A stretch of DNA of 64,000 nt from Marinibacterium anthonyi (lineage in GTDB: Bacteria; Pseudomonadota; Alphaproteobacteria; Rhodobacterales; Rhodobacteraceae): the NCBI GenBank assembly GCA_003217735.2, contig CP031585.1, forward strand, positions 3,087,501-3,151,500. The letters run 5' to 3'. The position numbers and the translations under genes are program-made. How positions within the stretch are numbered: the first letter of the stretch is position 1; every line of letters starts with the position of its first letter. A model generated the notes under the pieces. That model saw only the letters and a list, made by a program, of their open reading frames with translations. It searched no databases and was not told the origin of the DNA. Of the stretch, positions 21,444 through 30,555 are shown piece after piece.

Positions 21444-23165
21444 TTACCTGTCGTCGTCCAGCACGACCTGCGGGTGGTGGGTGCGGGCGTAGGTTTCGGT
21501 GATATAGCCGTCGTCCAGATCGGCCTTCACCGCATCGGCACTGCGCCGCGCGGGATCGCCATAGCCGCCGCCGCCCCCGGTGCGCAGCAGCAGCAGGTCG
21601 CCCTTGGGCATCGGGATCCGCGTCGCCTTGGCGCTGGCTTCGACCGTGCCATCGGCGCGTTCGATCCTGACCGCGTTGGCCCGCCCGCCGATGCCGCCTT
21701 GCAGGCCCCATGGCCCGTTCAGCGTGCGTTCGACCGAGGTGGTGACATAGGTGTCCTCCAGCATGCGAAACGCGAAATCGACGCCCATGCCGCCGCGCCA
21801 TTCGCCGGGGCCGCAGCTGTCGGGGACCAGTTCCATCTTTTCCACCAGCCAGGGGTTGCGGCTTTCCCAGACCTCGACGGGCGAAAACCGCGTCGCGCTT
21901 TCCGAGATATGCAGCATGGTCCCCCCGTCGTGCCCCTTCCACGCGCCCTGCCCCACGGGATGGGGCGCGCCGTCGGCCCAGGGTTCGCCCGTGGCCTCGC
22001 GCGTGCCCCAGTGGACCAGCGAACAGATGCAGCCGCCCGACATGGCCGGCACGATGTCCGGCAAGGCCTTGGACAGTGCCTGATAGACCGCCTCGATCGC
22101 CTGCACGGCGGGCCAGCCGTACAGGAAACAGGGCGCGGGCGGCAGCGGATGGAACATGGTTCCCGGCCTGGTGACCACCTCGATGGCGCGGAAATGGCCT
22201 TCGTTCGGCGCCTCGCCCATGCCGGCCAGCATGGAAATGGCGACGCGGCTGGTGGAGATGGTCGACGGCACCGGGCAGTTGATCGGGCCGGCCTGTTGCG
22301 GCGGCGCGGCGGAATAATCCAGCCTGACGCTGTCACCTTCGACGATCACGGTGATGTCGAAGGGCACCTGCGCCGTTTCCACCCCGTTGTCATCCATCAC
22401 GCCGGATCCCACGTAGGTCCCGTCCGGGATCCCCGCGAAGTAGTTGCGCACGACCCGTTCGCCATGGTCGAACATCTGTTCCACCGCGCGCCCGAAATCC
22501 TCGACCCCGTGCCTTGCGACGACCTCCAGAAGCGCTCGCACGCCGGTTCGCACGCCGACGATCTCGGCATTCAGGTCCCCGGCGATCATCTTCGGCACAC
22601 GGGAATTGGCCAGGATGATCCGGTAGATCGGATCGACCATCTTGCCCCTCTCCACGATCTTCACGCCGGGATAGATCGTGCCCTCCTGGTAGACGTCGAT
22701 CGTGTCGGTGCAATAGGGATCCTTGCCCGCGATATCCAGCCAGTGACCCTTGATCGCGGCATAGCCCACCAGTTCGCCCTCGTGGAAAGCGGGCATGACC
22801 ACGGCCAGGTCCTGCGGATGTGACCCGGTGCCATAGGGCCAGTTGTAGATGATGATGTCGCCGTCGTTGAGGTTCTCAACCCCGCCGATGCCCTTCACCG
22901 CCTCGATGACGCAGAAGTTCAGCGTGCCCATGAACATCGGCAAGGATGGCGCCTGCGCCAGCAGCCGCACGTCCTTGTCGTAAAGCGCCACGGCGAAATC
23001 CAGTACCTCGTAGATCACCGGGCTGAAGGCGGTGCGCACAAGCGCGCGCTTCATCTGGTTCGCGGCCGAGTTCAGCGCGTGGCGGACAACCTCGGTGGTG
23101 ATCGGGTCGACCGGATCGGCGGGCGTGGACCGGGACTGGCCGGCCTTGTGGAGGATGGTGTCCAT
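21444..23165 (-). CDS. hyuB: Hydantoinase/oxoprolinase subunit B (HyuB-1)
   Basis: A 573-residue HyuB-family protein, the partner of HyuA in ATP-dependent cleavage of cyclic amides such as hydantoins or 5-oxoproline. Hallmarks: DPITTEVVRHALNSAANQMK, LVRTAFSPVIYEVLDFAVAL, NDGDIIIYNWPYGTGSHPQD, GHWLDIAGKDP and the C-terminal glycine-rich RTGGGGGYGDPARR followed by the usual tail AVKADLDDGYITETYA. It follows hyuA-1 after three bases and is the last gene of the long operon. The family also includes subunits of acetone and acetophenone carboxylases, so a ligase/carboxylase role is not excluded. Confidence 0.9.
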   Translation of the reverse strand: MDTILHKAGQSRSTPADPVDPITTEVVRHALNSAANQMKRALVRTAFSPVIYEVLDFAVALYDKDVRLLAQAPSLPMFMGTLNFCVIEAVKGIGGVENLNDGDIIIYNWPYGTGSHPQDLAVVMPAFHEGELVGYAAIKGHWLDIAGKDPYCTDTIDVYQEGTIYPGVKIVERGKMVDPIYRIILANSRVPKMIAGDLNAEIVGVRTGVRALLEVVARHGVEDFGRAVEQMFDHGERVVRNYFAGIPDGTYVGSGVMDDNGVETAQVPFDITVIVEGDSVRLDYSAAPPQQAGPINCPVPSTISTSRVAISMLAGMGEAPNEGHFRAIEVVTRPGTMFHPLPPAPCFLYGWPAVQAIEAVYQALSKALPDIVPAMSGGCICSLVHWGTREATGEPWADGAPHPVGQGAWKGHDGGTMLHISESATRFSPVEVWESRNPWLVEKMELVPDSCGPGEWRGGMGVDFAFRMLEDTYVTTSVERTLNGPWGLQGGIGGRANAVRIERADGTVEASAKATRIPMPKGDLLLLRTGGGGGYGDPARRSADAVKADLDDGYITETYARTHHPQVVLDDDR

Positions 23166-23168
23166 GGC

Positions 23169-25190
23169 TCAGATCTCCTTCCGCTCGAGGATCAGTTCGC
23201 CGCGCGCGCCCGGACGGATCGTCCAGCCGGCATCGACGTAGAGGGTCGAGGTGGTTTCGGTGACGATGCAGGGACCGTCCGTCGGCCCCGCAAAGGTGTT
23301 GCGCGGGAGGATGGCAAAGGGCGTGCGGTGGCCCATGGCAAAGGAATGGGCGTTGACGGTTCGCGTCTCGGGCGGGGCCGGGTCCGGGTCGGGCACGCGG
23401 ACCTCGCGGGGGGCCAGCGCCTCGGTATAGGTGGCGCGGACGGCGACGGTTTCGACCTGCTCGTCCAGCGTGCCGCCAAAGGTCTTGTCGTATTCCGTGG
23501 CGAAGGTCTCCGCGATCTGGCCCGCATCCGGTGCGATCCGGACGCCGTCCAGGGCCAGATCCACCGACAGCGAATGTTCCTGCCCCTTGTAGCGCAGGTC
23601 CAGCCTTGCCGACGGCGTGGCCTTGGCGGGCCGTGCGCCCCGGGCTTCAAGGTCACTCAACAGCGTGTCCAGCAGCATCTGCGCGCGGATCAGACCGTCG
23701 GTATTCAGATCGGTCACCAGCGTGCGCGCCGCCGATTGCACCCGGTCGGCGCCCAGCAGCCCCCAGGCCGAGAAATTCCCCGCGAACGGCGGCAGCACGA
23801 TGCGGTTCATGCCCAGGTCATCGGCCAGCAGGCAGGCCATCAGCGGCCCGGCGCCGCCGAACGGCAGCAATGTCATGCCGCGCGGGTCCAGCCCCTGTTC
23901 GACGGTCACCTCGCGCATCGCGCCCCCCATGGCGGCGGCGGCAATGCGCAACACGCCGGTGGCGACGGTTTCCACGTCCTGTCCCAGCCCTTCGGCAACC
24001 GCCGTCAGCGCCCGTTCGGACGCCGCGATGTCCAGCGTGATGCCCGAAGCCAGTTCCCCCGGCCCCAGCATCCCCAGGTAGGCCGCCGCGTCGGTCAGCG
24101 CGGGCTGCGTGCCGCCCTTGCCATAACAGGCCGGCCCCGGCACGGCGCCCGCCGATTGCGGCCCGACACGCATCAGCCCGCCGCGGTCCACATGCGCCAG
24201 CGACCCGCCGCCCGCCCCGATCGAACGCACGTCGACCCAGGTGGTCTGTACCGGCATCCCGTCGATGACGCCTTCGTACAGCACCTGCGGTTCACCGCCG
24301 AGGATCAGCGCGGTGTCGAAGCTGGTGCCGCCCACATCCGCCGTGATCAGCGCGTCGATACCAAGGGATCGCGCGAATTCCGAAGCCCCGTGCGCGCCGC
24401 CCACGGGGCCGGACATGATGGTCTCGAACGGGCGGTCCTCGGCCTCGGCAAAGGTCATCGACCCGCTGCCGGACCGGGTGATCAGCGCCATGCCGGTGAA
24501 CCCCAGATCGCGCAGTCGGGTTTCGAGTCGGCGCAGGTAGTTCGACATGCGGCCGCGCACGAAGGCGTCGATGACCGTGGTCGAGGTCCGTTCGTATTCG
24601 CGGTATTCGCCCGAAATCCGGTGCGACAGCGAAATGCCGCCCTCGAAGCCTTCCTCGCGGATCAGCCGTTCCACCAGCAGTTCATGGTCGGGATTGGCCC
24701 AGGCGTTGATCAGCGCCACGGCGATCGCGTCCACGTTGAACCCCATCAGCGCGCGGATCGCCGCCCGCGTGGCCTGTTCATCCACCGGCGCACGGACGGA
24801 CCCGTCCGCCATGATCCGCCCCGGCACCTCAAGCCGGCGGCGACGGGGCACCAGCGCGGGGGGCTGTTCCCAGAACAGGTTGTACATTTCGGCCCGGTCG
24901 CCGCGCCGGATTTCCAGCACGTCGCGGAAGCCTTGCGTCGCCAGCAACCCCACCTCGGCCCCGCGCCGTTCCAGAAGCGCGTTGAGGCCGACGGTGGTGC
25001 CGTGCAGGAAATACGACGCCTCGGCGATGACCTTTTCCGGCACATGGGCCTGAACGGCGTGGATCACGCCTTCCTCGGGCGCGTGGGGGACGGTGGGGAC
25101 CTTGCCTTCGACGGTCTCGCCGGTGGTTTCGTCGTAATAGATCAGGTCGGTGAAGGTGCCACCGATGTCGACGCCGATGCGTGTTGCCAC
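23169..25190 (-). CDS. hyuA: Hydantoinase/oxoprolinase subunit A (HyuA-1)
   Basis: A 673-residue HyuA-family subunit with the actin-like ATPase fold. The phosphate-binding motif at the N-terminus is RIGVDIGGTFTDL. Others are HGTTVGLNALLERRGA, GFRDVLEIRRGDR, the metal-site region SGPVGGAHGASEF, ADVGGTSFDTALI and SIGAGGGSLAHVD. The start is GTG at 25190 with AAGGA eight bases upstream; the frame stays open much further upstream, but that part lies over the ABC ATPase gene in another frame. It is co-transcribed with hyuB-1 and the dipeptide-type importer, which likely supplies the substrate. The precise substrate is unknown. Confidence 0.9.
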   Translation of the reverse strand: MATRIGVDIGGTFTDLIYYDETTGETVEGKVPTVPHAPEEGVIHAVQAHVPEKVIAEASYFLHGTTVGLNALLERRGAEVGLLATQGFRDVLEIRRGDRAEMYNLFWEQPPALVPRRRRLEVPGRIMADGSVRAPVDEQATRAAIRALMGFNVDAIAVALINAWANPDHELLVERLIREEGFEGGISLSHRISGEYREYERTSTTVIDAFVRGRMSNYLRRLETRLRDLGFTGMALITRSGSGSMTFAEAEDRPFETIMSGPVGGAHGASEFARSLGIDALITADVGGTSFDTALILGGEPQVLYEGVIDGMPVQTTWVDVRSIGAGGGSLAHVDRGGLMRVGPQSAGAVPGPACYGKGGTQPALTDAAAYLGMLGPGELASGITLDIAASERALTAVAEGLGQDVETVATGVLRIAAAAMGGAMREVTVEQGLDPRGMTLLPFGGAGPLMACLLADDLGMNRIVLPPFAGNFSAWGLLGADRVQSAARTLVTDLNTDGLIRAQMLLDTLLSDLEARGARPAKATPSARLDLRYKGQEHSLSVDLALDGVRIAPDAGQIAETFATEYDKTFGGTLDEQVETVAVRATYTEALAPREVRVPDPDPAPPETRTVNAHSFAMGHRTPFAILPRNTFAGPTDGPCIVTETTSTLYVDAGWTIRPGARGELILERKEI

Positions 25191-25207
25191 TTGGGTATTC
25201 CTTGTCT

Positions 25208-26026
25208 TCAGGCTGCGGGCGCGCGGCCTGTGAGGCGGATCGCGTCGCGCATGGCTTCTTCCTCGGCGCTGGCCACGGGGACGGCGCCGATCAATTGCCG
25301 GGTGAATTCGGCCTTCGGAGCCGAGAAGATCTGGTCGGCCAGCCCGGTTTCGACCCGGCGGCCTTCGGCAAAGACACTGATCCGGTCCGCCAGCGCGCGC
25401 ACGACGGCCAGGTCGTGGGTGATGAAGACATAGGTCAGCCCCCTGTCCTGGCGCAGCTTGTCCAGCAGCTTCAGCACGCGCGCCTGCACCAGCACGTCCA
25501 GCGCCGAGGTCGGTTCGTCCAGCACGATCAGGTCCGGTTCCGCCGCCAGCGCCCGCGCGATGGCCACCCGCTGGCGCTGGCCGCCGGACAGCGACGCGGG
25601 CGTGCGGCGGGCCATTTCGGGTTCCAGCCCCACCTCGACCAGCAGGTCTTCGACCTTGCGGGCCCGATGACGCGCCTCGCCCAGCCCGTGCACATCCATC
25701 GGCAGGCGGACCGACTTGCCGATCCGCCGCCGCCCGTTCAGCGACGACAGTGGGTTCTGCTGCACCAACTGGATCCGCCGTTTCATCGCACGCGGCCGGT
25801 CCTGGCGCAGGGGCTTGCCGTCGAAATGCATCTCGCCAAAGGTCGAGGAATGGATGCCCAGGATGATATTGGCCAGCGTCGACTTGCCGGATCCGCTTTC
25901 GCCGACGACCGCGTGGCATTCGCCCCGGCGCACGTCGAAATCGACGTCGTCCAGCGCCTTCACCTCGTGGTCGCCGGCCTTGAAGACCTTGGACAGCCGC
26001 GTCGTGCGCAGGAGGACATCGCTCAT
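25208..26026 (-). CDS. dppF: Dipeptide-type ABC ATPase (DppF/OppF)
   Basis: A 272-residue ATPase: Walker A GESGSGKST, signature [16 protein letters not shown], Walker B LIVLDEPTSALD and switch YVFITHDLAVV. The Q-loop region LVQQNPLSSLNGRRRIG is typical of peptide/nickel importers. It overlaps the DppD-like gene by four bases and is followed after 17 bases by hyuA-1. Confidence 0.9.
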   Translation of the reverse strand: MSDVLLRTTRLSKVFKAGDHEVKALDDVDFDVRRGECHAVVGESGSGKSTLANIILGIHSSTFGEMHFDGKPLRQDRPRAMKRRIQLVQQNPLSSLNGRRRIGKSVRLPMDVHGLGEARHRARKVEDLLVEVGLEPEMARRTPASLSGGQRQRVAIARALAAEPDLIVLDEPTSALDVLVQARVLKLLDKLRQDRGLTYVFITHDLAVVRALADRISVFAEGRRVETGLADQIFSAPKAEFTRQLIGAVPVASAEEEAMRDAIRLTGRAPAA

Positions 26027-26907
26027 GCGTTCACCTCGTCGGGTTCGCCGCAGCCGTCGTGCACGATCAGCGGATCGCGGAAGGCGTCGGAATGTTCGGG
26101 AAGGTCCGGCAGGCCGCCGCCGATCAGTTTCGGCGCGGCCGACAGCAGCGCGCGCGTATAGGGGTGGCGCGGGTCGGCAAAGAGCTGGTCCGTGCGCCCG
26201 TGTTCCACGATCTTGCCCCGGTAGATCACGTAGACCCGGTCGGCGAATTCGCGCACGACCGACAGGTTGTGCGAGATAAACAGCACCGCGGTCCCCTTCT
26301 GCGTCACCAGGTCGTCCATCAGCCGCAGGGTCTGGGCCTGCACGGTCACGTCCAGCGCGGTGCCGGGTTCGTCCGCCAGCAGCAGTTCGGGTTCGTTGGC
26401 CAGCGCCATGGCGATCATGACGCGCTGGTTCATGCCGCCCGACAGCTGGAACGGATAGCTGTCCAGCGCGCGCGCCGGGTCGGGAATATGCACTTCGGCC
26501 AGCGCCTGCATCGCCCGGTCGCGGGCCTGCGTCTCTGTCACCCTTTGGCCGCCGGCGCGCAGGACCTCGGCGAAGATCTCACCGATGCGGAAGACCGGGT
26601 TCAGGGCGGATGTCGGATCCTGGAAGATCATCGTCACCCGGTGGCCGCGTTCGGGCGCCATGGCCTGGGGCGCGCGGATCAGGTCATGGCCGACCACCTC
26701 GATCAACCCCGACGTCAGCGTGCCGCGTTCCTGTTGCAGCCGCCCCAGCGCCAGTTGCGCGGTCACCGATTTGCCGGACCCGCTTTCGCCGACCAGCGCG
26801 ACCTTTTCCCCGGCGTTCACATGCAGCGAGATGCCATGCAGCACCTGCGCCGTCTGGCGGCCCTTGCGGAAGCCCAGCTTCAGGTCGCGTATCTTGAGAA
26901 CGGCCAT
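26023..26907 (-). CDS. dppD: Dipeptide-type ABC ATPase (DppD/OppD)
   Basis: A 294-residue ATPase: Walker A GESGSGKSV, Q-loop MIFQDPTSALNPVFRIGE, signature QLSGGMNQRVMIAMALANEP and Walker B LLLADEPGTALD. It is slightly shorter than usual at the C-terminus and lacks the cysteine-rich end often found in OppD. The start at 26907 (MAVLKIRDLKLGFRKGRQTA) is the family start, one base after the preceding permease stop. Confidence 0.9.
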   Translation of the reverse strand: MAVLKIRDLKLGFRKGRQTAQVLHGISLHVNAGEKVALVGESGSGKSVTAQLALGRLQQERGTLTSGLIEVVGHDLIRAPQAMAPERGHRVTMIFQDPTSALNPVFRIGEIFAEVLRAGGQRVTETQARDRAMQALAEVHIPDPARALDSYPFQLSGGMNQRVMIAMALANEPELLLADEPGTALDVTVQAQTLRLMDDLVTQKGTAVLFISHNLSVVREFADRVYVIYRGKIVEHGRTDQLFADPRHPYTRALLSAAPKLIGGGLPDLPEHSDAFRDPLIVHDGCGEPDEVNA

Positions 26908-26908
26908 C

Positions 26909-27769
26909 TTACACCTCTGCGTCGAAGGCTTCGCGCAGGCCGTCGCCCAGCAGGTTGAAGCCAAGCACCAGGATCATGATCGCAAGCGCGGGGAAGATCG
27001 ACAGCCACCAGGCGTCGGGCATGTATTTCGCCCCGTCCGCCACCATCGACCCAAGGTCCGGTGTCGGCGGCTGCACCCCAAGGCCCAGGAAGGACAGCGA
27101 CGACACCATCAGCACGACGAACCCGATATCCAGCGTCAGCTTGGTCAGCACTGAAGGCGCGCAATTGGGCAGGATCTCGCGGAACATGATGTGCAGCGGC
27201 GAGGCCCCGATCACCTCGGCCGCCAGCACGTAGCCTTCGCGCGCCTCGGCGCGCACCACGTTGTAGACCAGCCGCGTGTACCAGGGCCACCACATGACGG
27301 TCACGGCCAGCATGGCGTTGGTCAGGGTCGCGGGCAGGAAGCCCATGATCGCCATGGCCAGCACCAGCGGCGGGATCGCCAGGAAGATATCGGTCAGGCG
27401 CATCAGGACGAATTCCACCCAACCGCCCATGTAACCGGCGAACAGGCCAAGGATCACGCCGACGGGCATCGAGATCGACAGCACCAGGACGGCCATCATC
27501 AGCGACAGGCGGAAGCCATAGATGATCCGCGTGAGCAGGTCGCGCCCGATGGTGTCGGTGCCGAACCAGTGCGCGGCGGAGGGCGCCTGGTTGATGGCGG
27601 TGAAATCGCCGATCGGGCCGACATGGGCGGGGTACGGTGTGATCACATCGGCGCACAGCGCGAGGCCGACGCAGAAGACGACCAGCACCAGGCCCAGGAT
27701 CGAGATCGGGTTCGAGCGGAATTCGGTCCAGGCGACGGACGGGGATACGGACGGGGATTTCGTGCTCAT
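26909..27769 (-). CDS. dppC: Dipeptide-type ABC permease (DppC)
   Basis: A 286-residue permease with five to six helices, an N-terminal WTEFRSNPISILGLVLVVF segment, the DppC motif HWFGTDTIGRDLLTRIIYGF and the coupling loop EVIGASPLHIMFREILPN. It overlaps DppB by four bases. Part of the peptide/amide importer within the hyu operon. Confidence 0.92.
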   Translation of the reverse strand: MSTKSPSVSPSVAWTEFRSNPISILGLVLVVFCVGLALCADVITPYPAHVGPIGDFTAINQAPSAAHWFGTDTIGRDLLTRIIYGFRLSLMMAVLVLSISMPVGVILGLFAGYMGGWVEFVLMRLTDIFLAIPPLVLAMAIMGFLPATLTNAMLAVTVMWWPWYTRLVYNVVRAEAREGYVLAAEVIGASPLHIMFREILPNCAPSVLTKLTLDIGFVVLMVSSLSFLGLGVQPPTPDLGSMVADGAKYMPDAWWLSIFPALAIMILVLGFNLLGDGLREAFDAEV

Positions 27770-28800
27770 GCCTTCGCCTTTCGTTCGGCCAGCCGGATGC
27801 GGGGATTGATGATCGACACGATCAGGTCGACGATCAGGTTGGTCACCAGGAACATCGCCGCGATCACCAGGACGACGCCGACGATGGCGTCCAGATCCTT
27901 GCGCAGGATCACCTCGACCCCGTAACGCGACAGGCCGGGCCAGACAAACACCCGTTCCACCAGGAATGCGTTGGCCAGCATGGCGGCAAAATCCAGGCCC
28001 ACGATGGTCAGCGTCGGGATCAGCGACGGCCAGAAGGCAAAGCGGCGCGCGATGCGGCTTTCGCGGAACCCATAGGCACGGGACATGTCGATGAAGGGCT
28101 TGCGGTAGGTTTCGATCATCGACGACCGGGTCAGGCGCGCGGTCTGCCCGATCCCGGACATGGCCAGCGCCGTGGCGGGCAGGACCAGGTGATACAGCGC
28201 GTCGAGAAAGGTGGACAATTGCCCCGTCATCAGCGCGTCGAGCGTGTAGAACCCGGTGATGTGCGTCGGCGCGTCGATGCCGTTGGACAGGCGTCCTTCA
28301 AGCGGGAAGATCGGCCAGATATAGGCGAATGTCAGCTGCAGCACGACGCCCCAGACAAAGGCGGGCGTACAGACCGCGATGACCGAGATCAGACGGGCCA
28401 GATGGTCGGGCCAGCGGCGCTGCAGCCGCGCGGCAAGGCGACCCAAGGGCAGGCCCAGCAGGATCATCATGGCGCCGGCATACAGCACCAGTTCCAGCGT
28501 CGCGGGGAAATAGGTGGCGATGTCGCGGGTCACGGGGCGCTTGGTGTAAAGCGATGTGCCCAGGTCCCCGTGCAGCAGGTCCCGCAGGAACCAGCCGTAT
28601 TGCACGACGATAGGGTCGTTCAGGTGCCGCGCCTCGCGCAGCGCATCGACCTGCGCCTGGCTGGCATTGGGCCCCAGCGCGATGCGCGCGGGATCGCCCG
28701 GCACGATGCGGGCAATGACGAAGATCAGGACCGACACGCCGATCAGCACGAGGACCGAAATGGCGAGGCGTTGCAGCAAAAGGCGAAAAACGGGGGACAT
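27766..28800 (-). CDS. dppB: Dipeptide-type ABC permease (DppB)
   Basis: A 344-residue permease with six helices. The N-terminus MSPVFRLLLQRLAISVLVLI is typical. Hallmarks are RIVPGDPARIALGPNASQAQ, LLHGDLGTSLYTKRPV and the coupling loop DMSRAYGFRESRIARRFAFW. GGAGG lies eight bases upstream, inside the end of a 37-codon ORF. It forms the channel with DppC. Confidence 0.92.
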   Translation of the reverse strand: MSPVFRLLLQRLAISVLVLIGVSVLIFVIARIVPGDPARIALGPNASQAQVDALREARHLNDPIVVQYGWFLRDLLHGDLGTSLYTKRPVTRDIATYFPATLELVLYAGAMMILLGLPLGRLAARLQRRWPDHLARLISVIAVCTPAFVWGVVLQLTFAYIWPIFPLEGRLSNGIDAPTHITGFYTLDALMTGQLSTFLDALYHLVLPATALAMSGIGQTARLTRSSMIETYRKPFIDMSRAYGFRESRIARRFAFWPSLIPTLTIVGLDFAAMLANAFLVERVFVWPGLSRYGVEVILRKDLDAIVGVVLVIAAMFLVTNLIVDLIVSIINPRIRLAERKAKA

Positions 28801-28803
28801 GGA

Positions 28804-28917
28804 TCAGACCTCCGCCATCGTGGCGGCCCCTGCGAGCCCGCCGGTCACGGCGAGAGAGCCTGCCCCCGCCACCGCGCATGCACCTGCCGCAACCGGGGTA
28901 ATCCGCTGATCTTGCAT
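28804..28917 (-). CDS. Very small hydrophobic ORF (37 codons) between dppA and dppB
   Basis: The ORF encodes a 37-residue peptide beginning MQDQRITPVAAGACAVAGAG with a small-residue-rich hydrophobic core. It has a very good ribosome site, GGAG six bases before the ATG, and ends three bases before dppB, whose own ribosome site lies inside its last codons. A strong hairpin separates it from dppA. I know no family. It could be a small transporter subunit or a leader peptide that couples translation of dppB. Because it is so short, it may also be chance. Confidence 0.5.
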   Translation of the reverse strand: MQDQRITPVAAGACAVAGAGSLAVTGGLAGAATMAEV

Positions 28918-28940
28918 CTTGTTCTCCAGATAGTCCGGGT

Positions 28941-28964
28941 GGCCCCGGGGGATCCCCCGGGGCC
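28941..28964 (-). terminator. Intra-operon stem-loop after dppA
   Basis: A perfect palindrome with arms GGCCCCGGGG and CCCCGGGGCC around GATC, eight bases after the dppA stop. There is no T-run. It likely stabilises the dppA mRNA or partly terminates transcription before the permease genes. Confidence 0.65.
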
Positions 28965-28971
28965 GGAAGGG

Positions 28972-30555
28972 TCAGTCGGTGACCCGCATGTCCTTGAACA
29001 GCATCGAGAACGCCGAGATCGGATAGCGCTTGCTTGCGTCTTCCAGGTTCGGAACCTCGATCCCGTTGCGGATGCCGTAGACGCCGGTGAACTCGTAGGC
29101 GTAGATCGCCGGCGCCAGGTCGCGCAGGCGGCCGTTCAGGTCCCGGTAGATCGCGGCCCGCTTCTCGGGGTCGGTTTCGGTCCGGCCGGCTTCAAGGTAA
29201 CCGTCGACCTCGTCATCGGCCAGGTAGGACGCCGACATCCAGGTGTGCGGCACGGTCGAGCTGTACATGTTGTACATCAGCGAATCCGTGTCCGGGGTGC
29301 GCGTCGACACGGCGATCTCGATCGCGTGCGGCGCGGTTTCCGGTTCCGTCACCTGCTGGGTGATCAGCGCCCAGGGGGTGCGCGTGACCTTCACGTCCAT
29401 GCCCAGCTGGGTGAACGTCGCCTGCATGAGCAGCGCAAGCCGTTCGCGCGCCGGCACTTCGGCGATCCAGGCGATGTCCAGCGGGTATTCCCTGGGATCG
29501 TACTTGCAGGCGGCCAGTTCTTCCTTGGCCTTGTCCATGTCCTGCGTCGGCATCGGCCGGTCCAGGTCGGCCCCGAACAGCCCCGACGGCATCGCCCCGT
29601 TCATCGCGATGCCCTGCGCCATGTCGTCGGTCACCGCCAGCAGCTGCAGCGTGGTGGCGTAATCGTAGGCATAGGTCAGCGCCATGCGGCAATGCACATC
29701 ATCCAGCGGCGGGCGCTGGGTGTTCAGCATGATGTATTCGCCCGTCCCGCCCGGTTCGGCGGCCAGGTGCACGGTGCCGTCGGCCTCCATCGCCTTCAGC
29801 ACTTCGGGCGGCAGCCACAGGGACGAGATATCGTGTTCGCCCCGCGACATCAGCGCGCGCACGGTCGAGGCTTCCAGCGAATAGCGATAGGTCACCTCGT
29901 CGGGCGCCAGCGGGTCCATCGCCTGGCCGGTGTAATTGGGGTTCGGCACCATCACGGTTTCGATCTGCGGATCGTGTTCCTTGATCACGTAGGCGCCCGA
30001 TCCGGCCGAGGTTTCCGACAGCCAGGCCGAGGCGTAATCGTCACCCGTGGCATGGTCCTTGACCAGCGCGCTGTCGACCACCGAAAGCTGCACCAGCGAG
30101 GCGAGGAAGGGCGCGAAGGGTTCGGTGAGCGTGAAGGCGACGGTGCTGTCATCCACCGCCTCGACGGATGCGACGCGGCCTTCGAACAACGACGACGGCC
30201 CCTGCCCCAGCGCCATCAGCCGGTCGAAGGAATAGACAACATCGGCGGCGGTCACCGGGTTGCCCGACGCAAAGGTGGCGCCGTCGCGGATGGTGAAGGT
30301 GTAGGTCAGGTCGTCGATCGTCCAGTCGCTGGCCAGCCAGGGCTGCACGCCGGCGCCACCCTGTTTGGGATACACCAGCGCCTCGTACAGGTTCACGCCC
30401 AGCACGGTATCGGCATAGTCGGTGCCTTTCGCGGGGTCGATTTCGCCGATGGCGGATTCGTCCAGGCGCAGGGGCCGTTCCTGGGCCACGAGCGGTGCCG
30501 CGAGGAGCATCGCGGTGGAGCAGGCAAGGAGGCCGAGCCTCGTCATGATCTTCAT
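28972..30555 (-). CDS. dppA: Dipeptide-type ABC substrate-binding protein (DppA family)
   Basis: A 527-residue periplasmic binding protein of the SBP_bac_5 family. Signal peptide MKIMTRLGLLACSTAMLLAA, cleaved near VAQ. Hallmarks: GVNLYEALVYPKQGGAGVQP, LASDWTIDDLTYTFTIRDGA, FASGNPVTAADVVYSFDRLM. It delivers the operon's substrate to DppBCDF. The start at 30555 overlaps the end of hyuB-2 by four bases, with AGAGGA nine bases upstream. The leader is C/A-rich and contains ACCAACAGA. Family members bind peptides, nickel, opines or other solutes; in this context an amide or cyclic dipeptide is plausible. Confidence 0.92.
   Translation of the reverse strand: MKIMTRLGLLACSTAMLLAAPLVAQERPLRLDESAIGEIDPAKGTDYADTVLGVNLYEALVYPKQGGAGVQPWLASDWTIDDLTYTFTIRDGATFASGNPVTAADVVYSFDRLMALGQGPSSLFEGRVASVEAVDDSTVAFTLTEPFAPFLASLVQLSVVDSALVKDHATGDDYASAWLSETSAGSGAYVIKEHDPQIETVMVPNPNYTGQAMDPLAPDEVTYRYSLEASTVRALMSRGEHDISSLWLPPEVLKAMEADGTVHLAAEPGGTGEYIMLNTQRPPLDDVHCRMALTYAYDYATTLQLLAVTDDMAQGIAMNGAMPSGLFGADLDRPMPTQDMDKAKEELAACKYDPREYPLDIAWIAEVPARERLALLMQATFTQLGMDVKVTRTPWALITQQVTEPETAPHAIEIAVSTRTPDTDSLMYNMYSSTVPHTWMSASYLADDEVDGYLEAGRTETDPEKRAAIYRDLNGRLRDLAPAIYAYEFTGVYGIRNGIEVPNLEDASKRYPISAFSMLFKDMRVTD

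Noticed and set aside
25190-25919. Possible N-terminal extension of HyuA-1
   Set aside because: The frame is open, but it overlaps the DppF ATPase gene on the same strand in another frame and the translation is Arg/Gly-rich noise. The family start and a ribosome site support 25190.
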